From Geobacter sp. UBA4074 (GTDB lineage Bacteria; Desulfobacterota; Desulfuromonadia; Geobacterales; Pseudopelobacteraceae), in the NCBI GenBank assembly GCA_002383415.1, contig DFYU01000117.1:18292-78110 (forward strand): a stretch of DNA of 59,819 bases, read 5' to 3'. Shown here piece by piece: positions 32,376 through 40,533 of the stretch. Under the pieces are notes generated by a model. The model did not search any database. It worked only from the letters and a program-made list of their open reading frames with translations, and was not told the origin of the DNA. The number at the start of each line of letters is the position of its first letter. The first letter of the stretch is position 1. A program made the position numbers and the translations under genes.

Positions 32376-33524
32376 ATGCCCTCAATCGGCCTCAAAGACA
32401 TACTCGACATCCTGATCATGAGCGTCCTGGTCTACCAGCTCTACAGCTGGTTCCGACGTAGCCGTGCCATTCAGGTACTGGCCGGCCTCGGTGTAGTGAT
32501 CGCCTTCTTTTTTGTGACGCGCCAGACCGGCCTCCAGATGACCAGCTGGGTACTGCAGCAGCTGGAAACGGTGATGATTGTGCTGGTGGTGGTGGTATTC
32601 CAAAACGAGATCCGCCAGGCACTGTACCGCTTCAGCCTGTTACGGGAGCTGCTCGGCACCAGCACCCAGCCCCCCAGCAGCAGCCCCGCCCTGATCAGCG
32701 AAGCGGTCTTTGAACTCGCCGCAGCACGGACCGGCGCTCTGCTGGTCTTCGAACGTCAGGATCGACTGGACGAGCATCTGCTGCACGGCACAACCCTTGA
32801 TGCACAAATCTCAGTGCCGCTGCTGCGCAACCTGTTCCACAACGGCAGCCCGCTCCACGACGGCGCCGTGCTGATCCGCGACGAACGGATCGTGCAGGCG
32901 GCCTGCCTGCTGCCGCTGTCTGACTCCTCCAACCTGCCGCAGCAGTACGGCACGCGCCATCGTGCGGCCCTGGGGGTGACTGAACGGAGCGATGCCCTTG
33001 TGCTGGTAGTGTCTGAAGAGCGGGGCCAGGTTTCGCTGGCCATCGGCGATCAGCTGCAACCGATACGCAGCCCCGAAGTCCTAAAAAAACGCCTTGAGCA
33101 GCTTTTGACTCCCCAGTCTGCGCGCCAGCGGATTCCGCTTGGCAGACGCCTGTTCGGCGACCTGGTGCCAAAAATTGTCACTCTGCTGGGGGTCACCGCC
33201 ATCTGGCTGGTACTTGCCGCACGGCCGGGAGAAGTGGCCATCGTACCTGCCACGCTCACCTTCCATGGCCTGCCGGACGGCATGGCGCTGGTCCGTTCCC
33301 ACCCCGAAGAAGTAACCGTCCGCGTCCGTTCCAGCTCAGGGCTGGCACCCTCCCCCCGACAACTGGACCTGACCGCCGACCTGGACCTTTCCGACGTTGC
33401 AGTCGGGAACAATACGCTACGGCTCACCGTTGCCCAGGTCCGTGCGCCATCCGGCGTGGCCGTGGTAGGCGTCGAACCCTCCAGCGTCAGGGTGACTATC
33501 CGCTTCGCCCCCAAGAAAAAATAA
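32376..33524 (+). CDS. Diadenylate cyclase CdaA fused to a YbbR/CdaR-like domain
   Basis: A 382-residue membrane protein. Three helices (about 8-80) precede the DAC domain with active-site DGA (162-164) and RHR (194-196), which makes c-di-AMP from ATP. After the cyclase a further helix at about 265-283 leads into a single YbbR domain (about 288-377), which would be outside the membrane. In Firmicutes the YbbR protein CdaR is a separate neighbour that regulates CdaA; here both are in one chain. The start at 32376 agrees with the usual SIGLKDILDILIM opening. Confidence 0.92.
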   Translation: MPSIGLKDILDILIMSVLVYQLYSWFRRSRAIQVLAGLGVVIAFFFVTRQTGLQMTSWVLQQLETVMIVLVVVVFQNEIRQALYRFSLLRELLGTSTQPPSSSPALISEAVFELAAARTGALLVFERQDRLDEHLLHGTTLDAQISVPLLRNLFHNGSPLHDGAVLIRDERIVQAACLLPLSDSSNLPQQYGTRHRAALGVTERSDALVLVVSEERGQVSLAIGDQLQPIRSPEVLKKRLEQLLTPQSARQRIPLGRRLFGDLVPKIVTLLGVTAIWLVLAARPGEVAIVPATLTFHGLPDGMALVRSHPEEVTVRVRSSSGLAPSPRQLDLTADLDLSDVAVGNNTLRLTVAQVRAPSGVAVVGVEPSSVRVTIRFAPKKK

Positions 33525-33574
33525 AATTTATTAACATTGGCACATTTAGTGCTTACAGAAAGCCTGTTTTTTGC

Positions 33575-33603
33575 TTGACCCATACCTGCATATTGTTGTA
33601 TTA
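33575..33603 (+). promoter_or_regulatory. Possible promoter for the LysM-NlpC/P60 gene
   Basis: TTGACC (33575-33580) and GTATTA (33598-33603) with a 17-base spacer, about 45 bases before the ATG at 33648. The -10 box is weak. Confidence 0.35.
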
Positions 33604-33647
33604 GACAAACTGTTGTTTTAAAAAACGCAAGACGGAAAGGAGGAACA

Positions 33648-34697
33648 ATGAAGCATACTGTACGCCTGATAGTCGCTGTATGCCTGCTAAACCTGACTCT
33701 TCCGCTCGCTGCGTTCGCCTCAAAGACCCACGTTGTCACCCGCTCCGGCGAAACGTTGCAGAGCATTGCTCGCAAATATCACGTCTCGGTCAATGAACTG
33801 AAATCAGTCAACTCCCTGAGCAGCAGCAAACTGCGTAAGGGCGACAGCCTGATTATACCCACTCAGGCCGCTGCCGCCTCCAAGCCCCTCGAAAACTGCA
33901 GCACCTACAAGGTGACCAGGGGCGACACCCTGTTTTCCATTGCTCGCAAGACCGGTGTTAAAGTAGCCGTACTACGCAAGACTAACCGCCTGAAGGGCAA
34001 CCGGATCAAGCCGGGACAGATTCTGGCCCTGGGTGTCACCGACGACAGCAATCAGTGCGACCTGCCCACCAAAACTGCCTCTGCACAGCGTCTGCGCCTG
34101 ATTAACAAAGATCTGCTCAACGACCAAGAACTATCAGACACCCTGGCAGAACTGACGGATATCGACACCGATCAGCCGGTGGATCTGGCCAAAAACCTGG
34201 AAAGCTCACAGGCCTTCGCCGATCTGCAAAAATCAGCCTTCAGCTTTCTGGGCGCCCGCTACCGCTTCGGCGGCAACAGCCCGACGGCCCTGGACTGTTC
34301 CAGCTTCACCCAACAGGTATTCCGTCTACAGGACATTAACCTGCCGCGCACCGCCCGCGAACAGTTCCGGGTTGGTGACGAGGTGGGTCAGGGCGATCTG
34401 CGGCGCGGCGACTTGGTCTTTTTCAGGACGTACGCCCGTTACGCCTCCCATGTTGGCATCTACCTGGGCAATCGCAAGATGATCCACGCCTCCTCCAGCC
34501 ACCGCCGTGTCGTGATCTCTTCCATGGATACGCCCTATTACCTGTCGCGTTACCTGGGTGCCCGTCGTTTTGACAAAGTGTCACCGGCAAGCCTGGACCT
34601 CGACAGCCTGATCCTGGAAGCTGACGAAGAACTGGATGCCGATTCCCTGACCAACGACCACCTGGGCGTGGGTCTGCCGGCAGCGCGCCTTAACTAA
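33648..34697 (+). CDS. LysM x2 - NlpC/P60 cell-wall hydrolase
   Basis: A 349-residue secreted protein with a signal peptide to about residue 25 (AFA-SK). Two LysM domains follow (about 28-71 and 86-128), for peptidoglycan binding. The NlpC/P60 peptidase domain is at about 190-310 with catalytic Cys217 (DCSSF), His268 (SHVGIYLG) and His280 (MIHASSS). It cuts peptide stems of peptidoglycan. GGAAAGGAGGAA is a strong ribosome site. It follows the c-di-AMP cyclase gene, a second messenger often tied to cell-wall control. Confidence 0.94.
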   Translation: MKHTVRLIVAVCLLNLTLPLAAFASKTHVVTRSGETLQSIARKYHVSVNELKSVNSLSSSKLRKGDSLIIPTQAAAASKPLENCSTYKVTRGDTLFSIARKTGVKVAVLRKTNRLKGNRIKPGQILALGVTDDSNQCDLPTKTASAQRLRLINKDLLNDQELSDTLAELTDIDTDQPVDLAKNLESSQAFADLQKSAFSFLGARYRFGGNSPTALDCSSFTQQVFRLQDINLPRTAREQFRVGDEVGQGDLRRGDLVFFRTYARYASHVGIYLGNRKMIHASSSHRRVVISSMDTPYYLSRYLGARRFDKVSPASLDLDSLILEADEELDADSLTNDHLGVGLPAARLN

Positions 34698-34721
34698 CCG
34701 CATGTTTCGCCCCTAACCCGA

Positions 34722-34750
34722 CCGGGCTCCTGTACGAGCCCGGATTTTTT
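34722..34750 (+). terminator. Intrinsic terminator after the NlpC/P60 gene
   Basis: CCGGGCTC pairs with GAGCCCGG around six bases, followed by a run of eight T. The run ends only 12 bases before the ATG of the radical SAM gene. Confidence 0.93.
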
Positions 34751-34762
34751 TTGCCCACCACC

Positions 34763-36310
34763 ATGAGAATCCTGCTCGCCTATAGCTCCGGAACCACCTT
34801 AGCGGATGAATCAACCACCTTCACCGATCTGCTGCCGATCGGTCTTTGCTCACTGCATGCCGTGCTGCGCGACAAGGGCATAGATGCCCATCTGGCCAAT
34901 CTATCAGGCATGGACGAGGCGCAGATAACCGAGCTATTCAAACGACTATCCCCGGATCTGTTCGGCTTCTCCCAGTGGACCCATAATCGTCACACCACGC
35001 TGCAGCTGGCCCGGCTGGCGAAGCAACGCCATCCGCAATCGCTGGTGATTGCAGGCGGCGGCCATGCCACCCATCAGGCCGAATTACTGTTGGCGTCACA
35101 TCCTGAACTGGATCTGATTGTGGCCGGGGAAGGTGAAACAACCCTGCTGGAACTGATTGAGGCCCGGGACTCCGGACGCCCACTCAGCGAGATACCGGGC
35201 CTGGTACTACGGCATGGACAGACGGTTATCAGGACAGCAGCCCGTAGCCGCATCAGGGACCTGGACAGCCTGCCCTACCCCAGTCGCTATCTGCATGAGG
35301 CGATCGGGGTGGATCTCGACCTGCAGCCGCAATTCATCAGCACCTCACGGGGCTGCCCTTCAGCCTGCCACTTCTGCGCCTCACCAAGCTTCTGGGGACG
35401 GGCTGTCCGCACCCGCTCACCGGCCTCAGTGGTGGATGAGTTTCTGTTCCTGAAAGACCGGTTTGGCATGCTGTACCTCTCGCTGCGCGACGACACCTTC
35501 ACGGCCGACCGCCGGCGCACCATTGAGCTCTGCCAACTGCTGCTTGAACGGAAGGCAGGCATGTTCTGGAACTGTCAGACCAGGGTTGAGGCGGTGGATG
35601 AAGAGGTATTAAGCTGGATGAAGCGGGCGGGCTGCGAGTGTGTTCAACTGGGGGTCGAGTCAGGCTCGCCCCGCATCCTGCAGCAACTTGGCAAGCGGAT
35701 CACTCCGCAGCAGGTGGTGGCGGCTTGCGACGCGGTGCATCGTGTGGGACTACAGTTATCGGTCTACCTGATCGCCGGCGTACCTGGTGAGACGGACCAG
35801 GACCGGCAGGCGACCCGACAGCTTTTACAGCGGATCAAACCCCACGACCTGCAGGTGGCCCCGCTGGCCTATTACCCAGGCACGTCACTCTATAGCGACG
35901 CTTTACGTCACCAGCAGGTTGGGCCCGATCTGTTTGAACGTCGGCAGAGTGACGCCCTGCTGGCGCTGCCGGACGGTAACCAGTGGGCAGCGCGACTGCT
36001 TCGTGTTGGAAGTGGCCTGGCTCCAACGACAACGATGCGCACCATCAAGCAACAGAAAGAACGAATGGGCTACTGTGCCGTAACCTGTCTGCAGGCGGGC
36101 GATTATCATCTGCAACGGGGCGACTGGCAGCACGCCGAACAGGAATATCGAGAGATTACCGCTCATGAACCCGAGCACCCCTGGGGCTGGCTGCTGCTGG
36201 CGGAGCTGTACGACCAGACCGGCCACCAGACGCAGGCCCGCTCTTGCTACCACAAAGTTGTTCAGCTGATGCCGCGCCACCGTCAATCGCTCAAGGCCCT
36301 TGCTGACTAG
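34763..36310 (+). CDS. B12-binding radical SAM protein with C-terminal TPRs
   Basis: A 515-residue protein. A cobalamin-binding-type N-domain (about 1-150, VIAGGGHATHQAE, IVAGEGETTLLELI) is followed by a radical SAM core with the cluster Cys at 198, 202 and 205 (GCPSACHFC), RTRSPASVVDEF and QLGVESGSPRILQQLGK. The last 100 residues form TPR-like repeats (AGDYHLQRGDWQHAEQEYRE, LYDQTGHQTQARSCYHKV). It resembles HpnJ (53216-54637) around the cluster. Reaction unknown. There is no ribosome site and no room for a promoter after the terminator. Confidence 0.86.
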   Translation: MRILLAYSSGTTLADESTTFTDLLPIGLCSLHAVLRDKGIDAHLANLSGMDEAQITELFKRLSPDLFGFSQWTHNRHTTLQLARLAKQRHPQSLVIAGGGHATHQAELLLASHPELDLIVAGEGETTLLELIEARDSGRPLSEIPGLVLRHGQTVIRTAARSRIRDLDSLPYPSRYLHEAIGVDLDLQPQFISTSRGCPSACHFCASPSFWGRAVRTRSPASVVDEFLFLKDRFGMLYLSLRDDTFTADRRRTIELCQLLLERKAGMFWNCQTRVEAVDEEVLSWMKRAGCECVQLGVESGSPRILQQLGKRITPQQVVAACDAVHRVGLQLSVYLIAGVPGETDQDRQATRQLLQRIKPHDLQVAPLAYYPGTSLYSDALRHQQVGPDLFERRQSDALLALPDGNQWAARLLRVGSGLAPTTTMRTIKQQKERMGYCAVTCLQAGDYHLQRGDWQHAEQEYREITAHEPEHPWGWLLLAELYDQTGHQTQARSCYHKVVQLMPRHRQSLKALAD

Positions 36311-36319
36311 ATTGAATAA

Positions 36320-36353
36320 AAAAAGACGACAACCTGATGGTTGCCGCCTTTTT
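36320..36353. terminator. Bidirectional terminator between convergent genes
   Basis: A 15-base-pair stem (36320-36334 with 36339-36353) around TGAT. It is complete on the minus strand with G-U pairs, and A5/T5 flanks give U-tails on both strands. Confidence 0.8.
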
Positions 36354-36376
36354 GTGGACACCTCTGTACCAGGGAA

Positions 36377-36841
36377 CTACTTGACCACCTCAACTGCCGA
36401 GGTCAACACCAGGGCATCAAAGGTGCGGTTCAGGGTCTTGCTGGGAAAATTGGGCAGGGCCGGAGCATCGGCATACTTGACCTTGTCGCCCTTAGCCACC
36501 TTCATCGGCAGGGCAGCCACCCAGACCTTCTTGCCATCGTCATGCTGCACTTCCATATAGATGTACTGACCGCCGTCCAGCATCTCCAGCACCTTGCCGC
36601 TCTTGGTGGGCACGCCTGCCGGAATTGCCATCGGTTTCAGACCGGCATGGGGGTCACCCTTGGCAGCATCAGACGGCATGGCAGCTTTACCGTCAGCAGC
36701 AGGCATACCACCCACCGGGGGATGGCCAGCCGGCAGGGCACCAGCCGTCTGTTGGTTGGTGGGGGCTTCGGTCTTTGGTTTGTCCTGGCAACCTGCCAGG
36801 GCCAAAGCAGCAATCATCATCGCAACAACTGTTGTTTTCAC
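36377..36841 (-). CDS. Lipoprotein with NrfJ-like OB-fold domain
   Basis: A 154-residue lipoprotein starting with GTG at 36841 after a clear AGGAGGAAACAG site. The lipobox is LAGC (Cys18). A Pro/Gly/Ala-rich linker leads to a small beta domain (GKVLEMLDGGQYIYMEVQHD, KVWVAALPMKVAKGDKVKY) of the kind found in NrfJ-like proteins, where it may bind a ligand or partner in the periplasm. Exact role unknown. Confidence 0.72.
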   Translation of the reverse strand: MKTTVVAMMIAALALAGCQDKPKTEAPTNQQTAGALPAGHPPVGGMPAADGKAAMPSDAAKGDPHAGLKPMAIPAGVPTKSGKVLEMLDGGQYIYMEVQHDDGKKVWVAALPMKVAKGDKVKYADAPALPNFPSKTLNRTFDALVLTSAVEVVK

Positions 36842-36943
36842 CTGTTTCCTCCTCATTTGTGTAAAAAAGTAATGTTCGCAGGCTACCACACCTGCCCATA
36901 ACAATACAAGACAAAGCAAAACGCCGCTTACCGGCTACCAAGA

Positions 36944-36971
36944 TTGTCAGGCGGCTATTTTGTGGTATACC
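36944..36971 (+). promoter_or_regulatory. Possible promoter for the polyphosphate:AMP phosphotransferase gene
   Basis: TTGTCA (36944-36949) and TATACC (36966-36971) with a 16-base spacer, about 40 bases before the ATG. Confidence 0.4.
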
Positions 36972-37013
36972 CCTCTGAAAGACGTTAACCAGTCCAGCAG
37001 CAGGAGGCAGACC

Positions 37014-38501
37014 ATGTTTGAATCAGCCGAATTGGGGCATAAAATTGCCAAAGAGGTCTACAAACGTGAGGTACCACCCCTGCGCGAGGCCTTGCTTGAT
37101 GCTCAGCTGGACCTACTGCAGTCAAAAAAATTCCCGGTGATCATCCTGCTGGCCGGTGTTGATTGTGCCGGCAAGGGTGAAACCATGAACCTGCTGCATG
37201 AATGGATGGACCCGCGCCACATAGAATCCCACGCACTGCGGGAACTGACCGACGAGGAACGGGAGCGTCCACCGATGTGGCGCTACTGGCGCGACCTGCC
37301 GCCTCAGGGCAAGATCGGCATCTTCATCGGTTCATGGTATTCCGCCCCTCTGGTGGACAACGTCTACGGAACGACCAAAAATGCCGAGCTGGATCAACAA
37401 CTGGATCGTATCATCCGCTTTGAGACCATGCTCTGCAATGAAGGGGCGCTGATCCTCAAATTCTGGCTGCACCTTTCGGAAAAACAGCAGAAAAAGCGGC
37501 TTAAAAAACTGGAGTCAGACCCCAAGACCCGCTGGCGCATCAAGGAAAGCGACTGGAAAAACTTCAAGCTTTACGATCGCTTTCGGACCGTGTCGGAACG
37601 GATGCTGCGTACCACCAGCACCCCCGAGGCCCCCTGGACCATCGTGGAAGGGGCCGACGAGCGTTACCGCTCCCTGACCATCGGCAAGGTGCTGCTGGAG
37701 GCGATACGCAACCGGCTCGATGCCCCTGAGCCCCCCAAGCAAGAAGAACCGCTGCCGCCAATGCTAACCTCCATTGATGGCCTGCATATCTTGCAGACGC
37801 TCGATTTAACCCACAAACTCTCCAAGCAGAACTACAAGGCCGAGCTGGCAGCGTTGCAGGGACGGCTTAACCAGCTTTCACGCCACAAGAACTTCAACAA
37901 GCTCTCGGTGGTGGCATTATTTGAAGGCAATGACGCAGCCGGCAAGGGCGGCAGCATCCGCCGCATCACCCAGGCCCTGGATGCCCGTTCGTACCGGATC
38001 ATTCCGGTGGCAGCCCCCACCGAGGAGGAACGGGCCCAGCCCTACATGTGGCGGTTCTGGCGCCACCTGCCCCGTCGCGGACGGGTGGCGATCTTTGATC
38101 GTTCCTGGTATGGCCGGGTCCTGGTGGAGCGGGTGGAAGGCTACTGCTCCCACGGCGACTGGATGCGCGCCTATGGTGAGATCAACGACTTCGAAGAACA
38201 GTTGGTACGTAACCGCACGGTGGTGGTCAAATTCTGGCTGGCCATCTCAAAACAGGAACAGCTCAAACGGTTTAAGGAACGGGAAAAGATCGGCTTCAAA
38301 CGCTTTAAGATCACGGAAGAGGACTGGCGCAACCGCGACAAATGGGATCTGTACGAACAGGCAGTCTGCGACATGATCGACCGCACCAGCACCGAGATCG
38401 CTCCCTGGACGCTGGTGGAGGCCAATGACAAAAACTACGCGCGTATCAAGATACTGACAACCGTCTGCAACCGGATCGAACAGGCGCTGGAAAAACTGTA
38501 A
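37014..38501 (+). CDS. pap: Polyphosphate:AMP phosphotransferase (two-domain PPK2)
   Basis: A 495-residue class II PPK2 with two homologous P-loop domains. The first (Walker A GVDCAGKGET near residue 46) looks less conserved. The second (GNDAAGKGGS, YMWRFWRHLPRRGRVAIFDRSWYG, VVVKFWLAISKQEQLKRF) has all active-site features. The enzyme uses polyphosphate to turn AMP into ADP. The start at 37014 follows AGGAGG. In the full family only the C-terminal domain is thought to be catalytic, which fits what is seen here. Confidence 0.95.
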   Translation: MFESAELGHKIAKEVYKREVPPLREALLDAQLDLLQSKKFPVIILLAGVDCAGKGETMNLLHEWMDPRHIESHALRELTDEERERPPMWRYWRDLPPQGKIGIFIGSWYSAPLVDNVYGTTKNAELDQQLDRIIRFETMLCNEGALILKFWLHLSEKQQKKRLKKLESDPKTRWRIKESDWKNFKLYDRFRTVSERMLRTTSTPEAPWTIVEGADERYRSLTIGKVLLEAIRNRLDAPEPPKQEEPLPPMLTSIDGLHILQTLDLTHKLSKQNYKAELAALQGRLNQLSRHKNFNKLSVVALFEGNDAAGKGGSIRRITQALDARSYRIIPVAAPTEEERAQPYMWRFWRHLPRRGRVAIFDRSWYGRVLVERVEGYCSHGDWMRAYGEINDFEEQLVRNRTVVVKFWLAISKQEQLKRFKEREKIGFKRFKITEEDWRNRDKWDLYEQAVCDMIDRTSTEIAPWTLVEANDKNYARIKILTTVCNRIEQALEKL

Positions 38502-38537
38502 ATCAGTTTACAATTTTATACACCAAAGGTGACCACT

Positions 38538-39038
38538 ATGGGCATCAACCCTACCATCCTGGCCAGCCTCAACACGACCCAAGAGGCGCTGATCAAACAC
38601 CTGATCGACGACACCCGCTCCGTCTTTTCTACCATGCTGGGGCTGGAGCTGATGCATCTGCCGCTGGAAGTCGACCCGCTCAAGCACTTCACCGACTGTA
38701 TCTCAGCCATGGTTGGGCTGGCCGGCACCTATAACGGTCTGGTTTCGGTACACCAGCCGATCTCGCTGGGCACCAGGCTGGCCAGTGTCATGTTGGATAC
38801 GGACCTGGAAGAGGGGGATCAGGACATCATGGACGCCCTGGGCGAGGTGGCTAACATGGTGGCCGGCAACTTCAAGCAACATCTATCCAAAGGAGGCAGC
38901 GACATCCGCCTGTCAACGCCATCGGTGGTGACCGGCCACGAGTACCTGATCAGTTGCAAGGAGGCCGGTTCGCTGAACCTTTTGTTCGACCTGGATGAGG
39001 AATGGCTGATGGTCAGCGTACTGCTGGATGCGGACTAG
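38538..39038 (+). CDS. cheX: Chemotaxis protein CheX
   Basis: A 166-residue CheX/CheC-type phosphatase acting on CheY-P. The single catalytic motif is in MDALGEVANMVAGNFKQ (Glu and Asn of the ExxN pattern), with GLVSVHQPISLGTRLASVML before it and a closing beta-strand pair. AAAGG lies before the ATG. It follows pap by 36 bases. Its TAG stop shares the palindrome CTAG with the convergent HAD gene. Confidence 0.88.
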   Translation: MGINPTILASLNTTQEALIKHLIDDTRSVFSTMLGLELMHLPLEVDPLKHFTDCISAMVGLAGTYNGLVSVHQPISLGTRLASVMLDTDLEEGDQDIMDALGEVANMVAGNFKQHLSKGGSDIRLSTPSVVTGHEYLISCKEAGSLNLLFDLDEEWLMVSVLLDAD

Positions 39039-39607
39039 GGCAGCAGACGTACTGCCTGGCGTTCTGCCCAGCGCAGCAGCATGAAAAACAGTTCCTTGCG
39101 GGGGCTGGAACGCAGCGCCACATAGGGCGAGCGGACGTAAAACGGCATGCAGCCGGCGCGGATGGCAGCCAAACAGCCGGTCAGCAGCCGGTCGTCGGCC
39201 ATCAGGATTGCAGACAGGGGAACTGAAGCCAGTTCCCCTGTTTTGTGCAGACCATCGCAATACGGTTTCTTGCGGACACCACTGATGAACCGCACCCCCG
39301 GCAGCTGGTCATGAAACCAATCGACACGTGGGCCATAGGGACGGTTGGAAAGCACAACGACCCGTTCTGCCCCGCAGACCGCCACTGCCTGTCGCAGCCA
39401 GGCCTCCACCTCCGGCAGCGGCCGGTCGGCACCGTGGGGCGCCAGCACACCGTCGAAGTCAAGTGCCAGGGCGGCAATGCCCTGCCTGCTGAACTCGGCG
39501 GGCGACAGGTCGAGCAGACGGGCGGTCGCAGGCGTCTGCCCCAGCAACAAACGCAATGCGCGGCGTTGCCGCCAGCCCTCCACCATGCCCAGCAGGATGT
39601 GATGCAC
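39035..39607 (-). CDS. HAD-family phosphatase (YqeG-like)
   Basis: A 190-residue HAD hydrolase. The nucleophile motif is LDFDGVLAPHG, motif II VVVLSN, with a basic KKPYCDGLH and a late acidic ILMADDRLLTG. The pattern matches the YqeG-like group of small soluble phosphatases. Substrate unknown. It follows the globin-PsiE gene by two bases and thus ends the hyp-globin transcription unit. Confidence 0.83.
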   Translation of the reverse strand: MHHILLGMVEGWRQRRALRLLLGQTPATARLLDLSPAEFSRQGIAALALDFDGVLAPHGADRPLPEVEAWLRQAVAVCGAERVVVLSNRPYGPRVDWFHDQLPGVRFISGVRKKPYCDGLHKTGELASVPLSAILMADDRLLTGCLAAIRAGCMPFYVRSPYVALRSSPRKELFFMLLRWAERQAVRLLP

Positions 39608-39609
39608 CG

Positions 39610-40512
39610 TTACTCCCGTACCTTCTGGGCCTTGCTGACCAGATAATAGACCACCCCCAGCACCAGCAGGGTCACCGTCAGAAAGGCCTGGGTCTTCAGA
39701 TCGTCATGGCGCAGGGTCGAGATCAGGATCTCACGCACCATGGCAACCACGATCACGCCAATAAACACCAGGATGTTGAAACTGCCCCCTTTGAGGTTCT
39801 TGATCTCATTGTCCAGCAGCTCAATCATCATCCAAAGGATCAGCATCTCACCCAAGGCCGAAAAAATGGCCTTTTCCGGGTTACCGCCGATAAAGAACAG
39901 CGTCAGGTCGTTTATGAACAAGCCCACCACACCGATCGAAAGCCCGGCCAGGGCCAACACCAGCACCAGATTAAGACCGTAGGTGAAGCGTTCGGCAAGC
40001 TTGATCAGACCCGACTCAAGACGCCGCGACACAAAGACCTTCTTCATCTCTTCATCGCGATAGGAGGAGGTCATCACCGAGAGATTCATATCCAGGATCT
40101 TGTCGGCTGCCTCGCGATAATTACGCCGCTGATCGCGGTCAGTGAAGCTGTCATGGATCAGGTGATGCAGAAAGTGGCGTACCCGGTGCATGGCGGCGTT
40201 GACGAAATTGACCGGCAGCCCCACCCGCACATGGGCATGACCGATCCGTTTCAAATTTTGCAGATAGAGCTCATCATAGCTGCCCTGGAACAGGGACAGG
40301 AACCACAGGCGGTGATAATGGCTCATCTTCTCGCGGGTGGACTGTTTGGCCAGGATGCTGGCCGTCTCCGGCTGAGAGACGATATAGTCGTAAAACTGGT
40401 CCACCATCTGCTGCTGGTGTTGTTCCGCCAGGGGCAACAGCTCCCGCAACCGCTGCTCATCGGCTTCGCTAAAAAAATAATGCCGTTTCAGCACATCCAT
40501 CGAATTTGCCAT
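39610..40512 (-). CDS. Protoglobin fused to PsiE-like membrane domain
   Basis: A 300-residue protein. Residues about 10-170 are a protoglobin/globin-coupled-sensor domain with the proximal His expected at H94 in RIGHAHVRVGLP. Residues about 175-295 hold four membrane helices like PsiE, including ALGEMLILWMMIELLDNEI and VIVVAMVREILISTL. It should bind heme and O2, NO or CO and pass a signal to the membrane part. AGGAGG is ten bases before the ATG at 40512; an ATG at 40521 is too close to that site. The gene begins 21 bases after hypD. Confidence 0.87.
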   Translation of the reverse strand: MANSMDVLKRHYFFSEADEQRLRELLPLAEQHQQQMVDQFYDYIVSQPETASILAKQSTREKMSHYHRLWFLSLFQGSYDELYLQNLKRIGHAHVRVGLPVNFVNAAMHRVRHFLHHLIHDSFTDRDQRRNYREAADKILDMNLSVMTSSYRDEEMKKVFVSRRLESGLIKLAERFTYGLNLVLVLALAGLSIGVVGLFINDLTLFFIGGNPEKAIFSALGEMLILWMMIELLDNEIKNLKGGSFNILVFIGVIVVAMVREILISTLRHDDLKTQAFLTVTLLVLGVVYYLVSKAQKVRE

Positions 40513-40533
40513 GCTCGCCATACCTCCTGATGC

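Noticed and set aside
33555..33572. A short ACAG/CTGT hairpin with a T-run after the diadenylate cyclase gene
   Set aside because: The stem has only four base pairs, too weak to call a terminator.
33525..33647. A possible c-di-GMP or c-di-AMP riboswitch before the NlpC/P60 gene
   Set aside because: The gap is only 123 bases, AT-rich, and lacks the conserved cores of the GEMM and ydaO classes; only a weak promoter is seen.
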